From assembly GCF_019048065.1 (NCBI RefSeq), contig NZ_CP077291.1, positions 2,790,001-2,854,000 of the forward strand: a stretch of 64,000 nucleotides of DNA, in the 5' to 3' direction. The stretch is from Citrobacter farmeri (GTDB taxonomy: Bacteria > Pseudomonadota > Gammaproteobacteria > Enterobacterales > Enterobacteriaceae). How positions within the stretch are numbered: the first letter of the stretch is position 1; every line of letters starts with the position of its first letter. Under the pieces are notes generated by a model. The model searched no databases. It saw nothing but the letters and a program-made list of their open reading frames with translations, and had not been told where the DNA came from. Below are positions 63,276 to 64,000 of the stretch, in pieces. Both the position numbers and the translations under genes were made by a program.

Positions 63276-63913
63276 ATTATCCCTCCTTGTATCGCTATTC
63301 GCAAATATACACTTAACTTAAAAAAAACTGCCAGATGATATAACTGTTCAATCCGATACATCATGATAGGAGATAACTATCACTATTCTTATTTACATCG
63401 TCAAACCAGATCATATCATTAACAAACAAAAACAAATATCGATAAATATCAAAATGTTACAAAGCACCAAAAACGCACACAATACAACAAAAATGAAAAT
63501 AAATAGAAACAATAAATTAACTTAGTCACGTATCATTTCATTAAAAAACCAGGATTATTTAATCCATACCCAGGAAAAAAAATAATTAAAGGCATCATCC
63601 TTAGGAATTATTAAAAATACAATTTAAGATTATTCTTAAATGAGAGAATAATCTCACAAAAAGAGCGGAAGGAGAATGAAGGTTATTGCTAAAAACTATT
63701 TAACCGAATTAAAAGCAGGCCAGACCACATCCCAGATCATTAAATGATTAATTATAACTGTGTCACAAAAATAATCTACGAAGACGGTTTTAACTCTTAA
63801 TTCTGACCTGGCAGGCAAACGTCTTTATAATACGAAATGGAAGAAGATTTCAGGTGGGAGAATGTTTAATACGGGTCGTCGCTTTTCGCCATGACGGTTC
63901 TCATCTGCGGAAA
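63276..63913. other. AT-rich non-coding stretch
   Basis: About 640 bases, strongly AT-rich in 63330-63660, without a credible gene. It looks like a horizontally acquired or H-NS-bound intergenic region. A 23-codon frame at 63676-63747 has AGGAG only one base before its ATG and is not called. Confidence 0.5.
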
Positions 63914-63943
63914 ATACGGCATAGCCTAAAGGCCATGCCGTAT
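63914..63943 (-). terminator. Terminator of a minus-strand gene at the right edge
   Basis: A 9-bp stem ATACGGCAT/ATGCCGTAT extended by GCC/GGC pairs is followed on the minus strand by TTTT. It lies 20 bases after the probable stop of a gene that continues beyond the window. Confidence 0.75.
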
Positions 63944-63962
63944 CACTTACTTCATCGTGCGA

Positions 63963-64000
63963 TTAACGCAAATACGCCCCAACCGAAGTATTCCCGGGTG
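63963..64000 (-). CDS. 3' end of a gene continuing beyond the window
   Basis: The minus strand before the terminator is open to the edge in all three frames: stops lie at 63963 (TAA, product ending NTSVGAYLR), 63952 (TGA, ending GVFALIAR) and 63947 (TAA, ending CVNRTMK). The first looks most protein-like to me, but a dozen codons are too few to decide or identify the gene. The terminator nearby is the main support. Confidence 0.35.
   Translation of the reverse strand, partial: PGNTSVGAYLR

Noticed and set aside
63676..63747. A 23-codon frame with AGGAG one base before its ATG
   Set aside because: The ribosome binding site is too close to the start, the frame is short and no neighbour supports it.

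Overview
The window is chromosomal DNA of an enterobacterium, most likely Citrobacter or a close relative. The left end keeps the E. coli/Salmonella backbone order putA - rutR - ymdF - wrbA - yccJ - agp - (insert) - scsABCD - cbpA - cbpM - yccM. scsABCD between agp and cbpA is the Salmonella/Citrobacter arrangement. The pyrimidine-degrading rutABCDEFG operon and the tor genes that E. coli carries here are absent. No rRNA, tRNA, insertion sequence or CRISPR array was seen.

Region by region. (1) 1-5311: backbone genes for proline oxidation, regulation, stress and sugar phosphates. (2) 5398-16066: an iron-uptake operon on the minus strand, of the FTR1/P19 type: permease, P19, FtrD-like Fe-S membrane protein, two FtsX-type permeases, ATPase and TlpA-like lipoprotein. 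A near-perfect Fur box lies at its head, and a DNA-binding-like protein, a TauE-type exporter and an ArsR-type regulator follow on the same strand. A stand-alone NqrC-like flavoprotein lies upstream. (3) 16258-22273: the ScsABCD copper/thiol-redox system, the CbpA/CbpM co-chaperone pair and the polyferredoxin YccM. (4) 22317-29764: an AI-2E family membrane protein, then a sugar-acid operon (iron alcohol dehydrogenase, two DgoK-like kinases, MFS permease, KDPG-type aldolase) followed by an IclR regulator.

(5) 30099-44847 is the most interesting part. After a PitA-like phosphate transporter come three thymidylate-kinase-like P-loop proteins, a polysaccharide-type flippase, a CHAD-like protein, a YtfJ-like exported protein and a second LptF/LptG pair. 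Convergent to these are an alpha-oxoamine synthase resembling serine palmitoyltransferase, a dedicated acyl carrier protein, an extended SDR, a fatty-acyl-AMP ligase and a divergent GNAT-type acyltransferase. The last five match, family by family, the ceramide-making set described in Caulobacter crescentus (Spt, AcpR, CerR, AasR, bCerS). I infer a sphingolipid biosynthesis and transport locus in an enteric bacterium, with the kinases and flippase as candidates for head-group work.

(6) 45145-57797: a large catabolic operon with two modules. The front half (DeoC-like aldolase, PfkB kinase, RbsD-like pyranase, AdhP-like dehydrogenase) looks like a deoxyribose-type route. The back half (enolase-superfamily dehydratase, aldo-keto reductase, lactonase, DHDPS-family aldolase, FucO-like reductase, mutarotase, GPH transporter, maltoporin-family porin) looks like a non-phosphorylative route for a 6-deoxy sugar such as L-fucose. 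An AraC regulator is convergent at the end. (7) 58360-62631: a PRD regulator, EIIA, EIIBC and class II aldolase form a fructose-family PTS operon. A LuxR-type regulator and an AT-rich non-coding stretch follow, and the 3' end of one more gene appears at the right edge.
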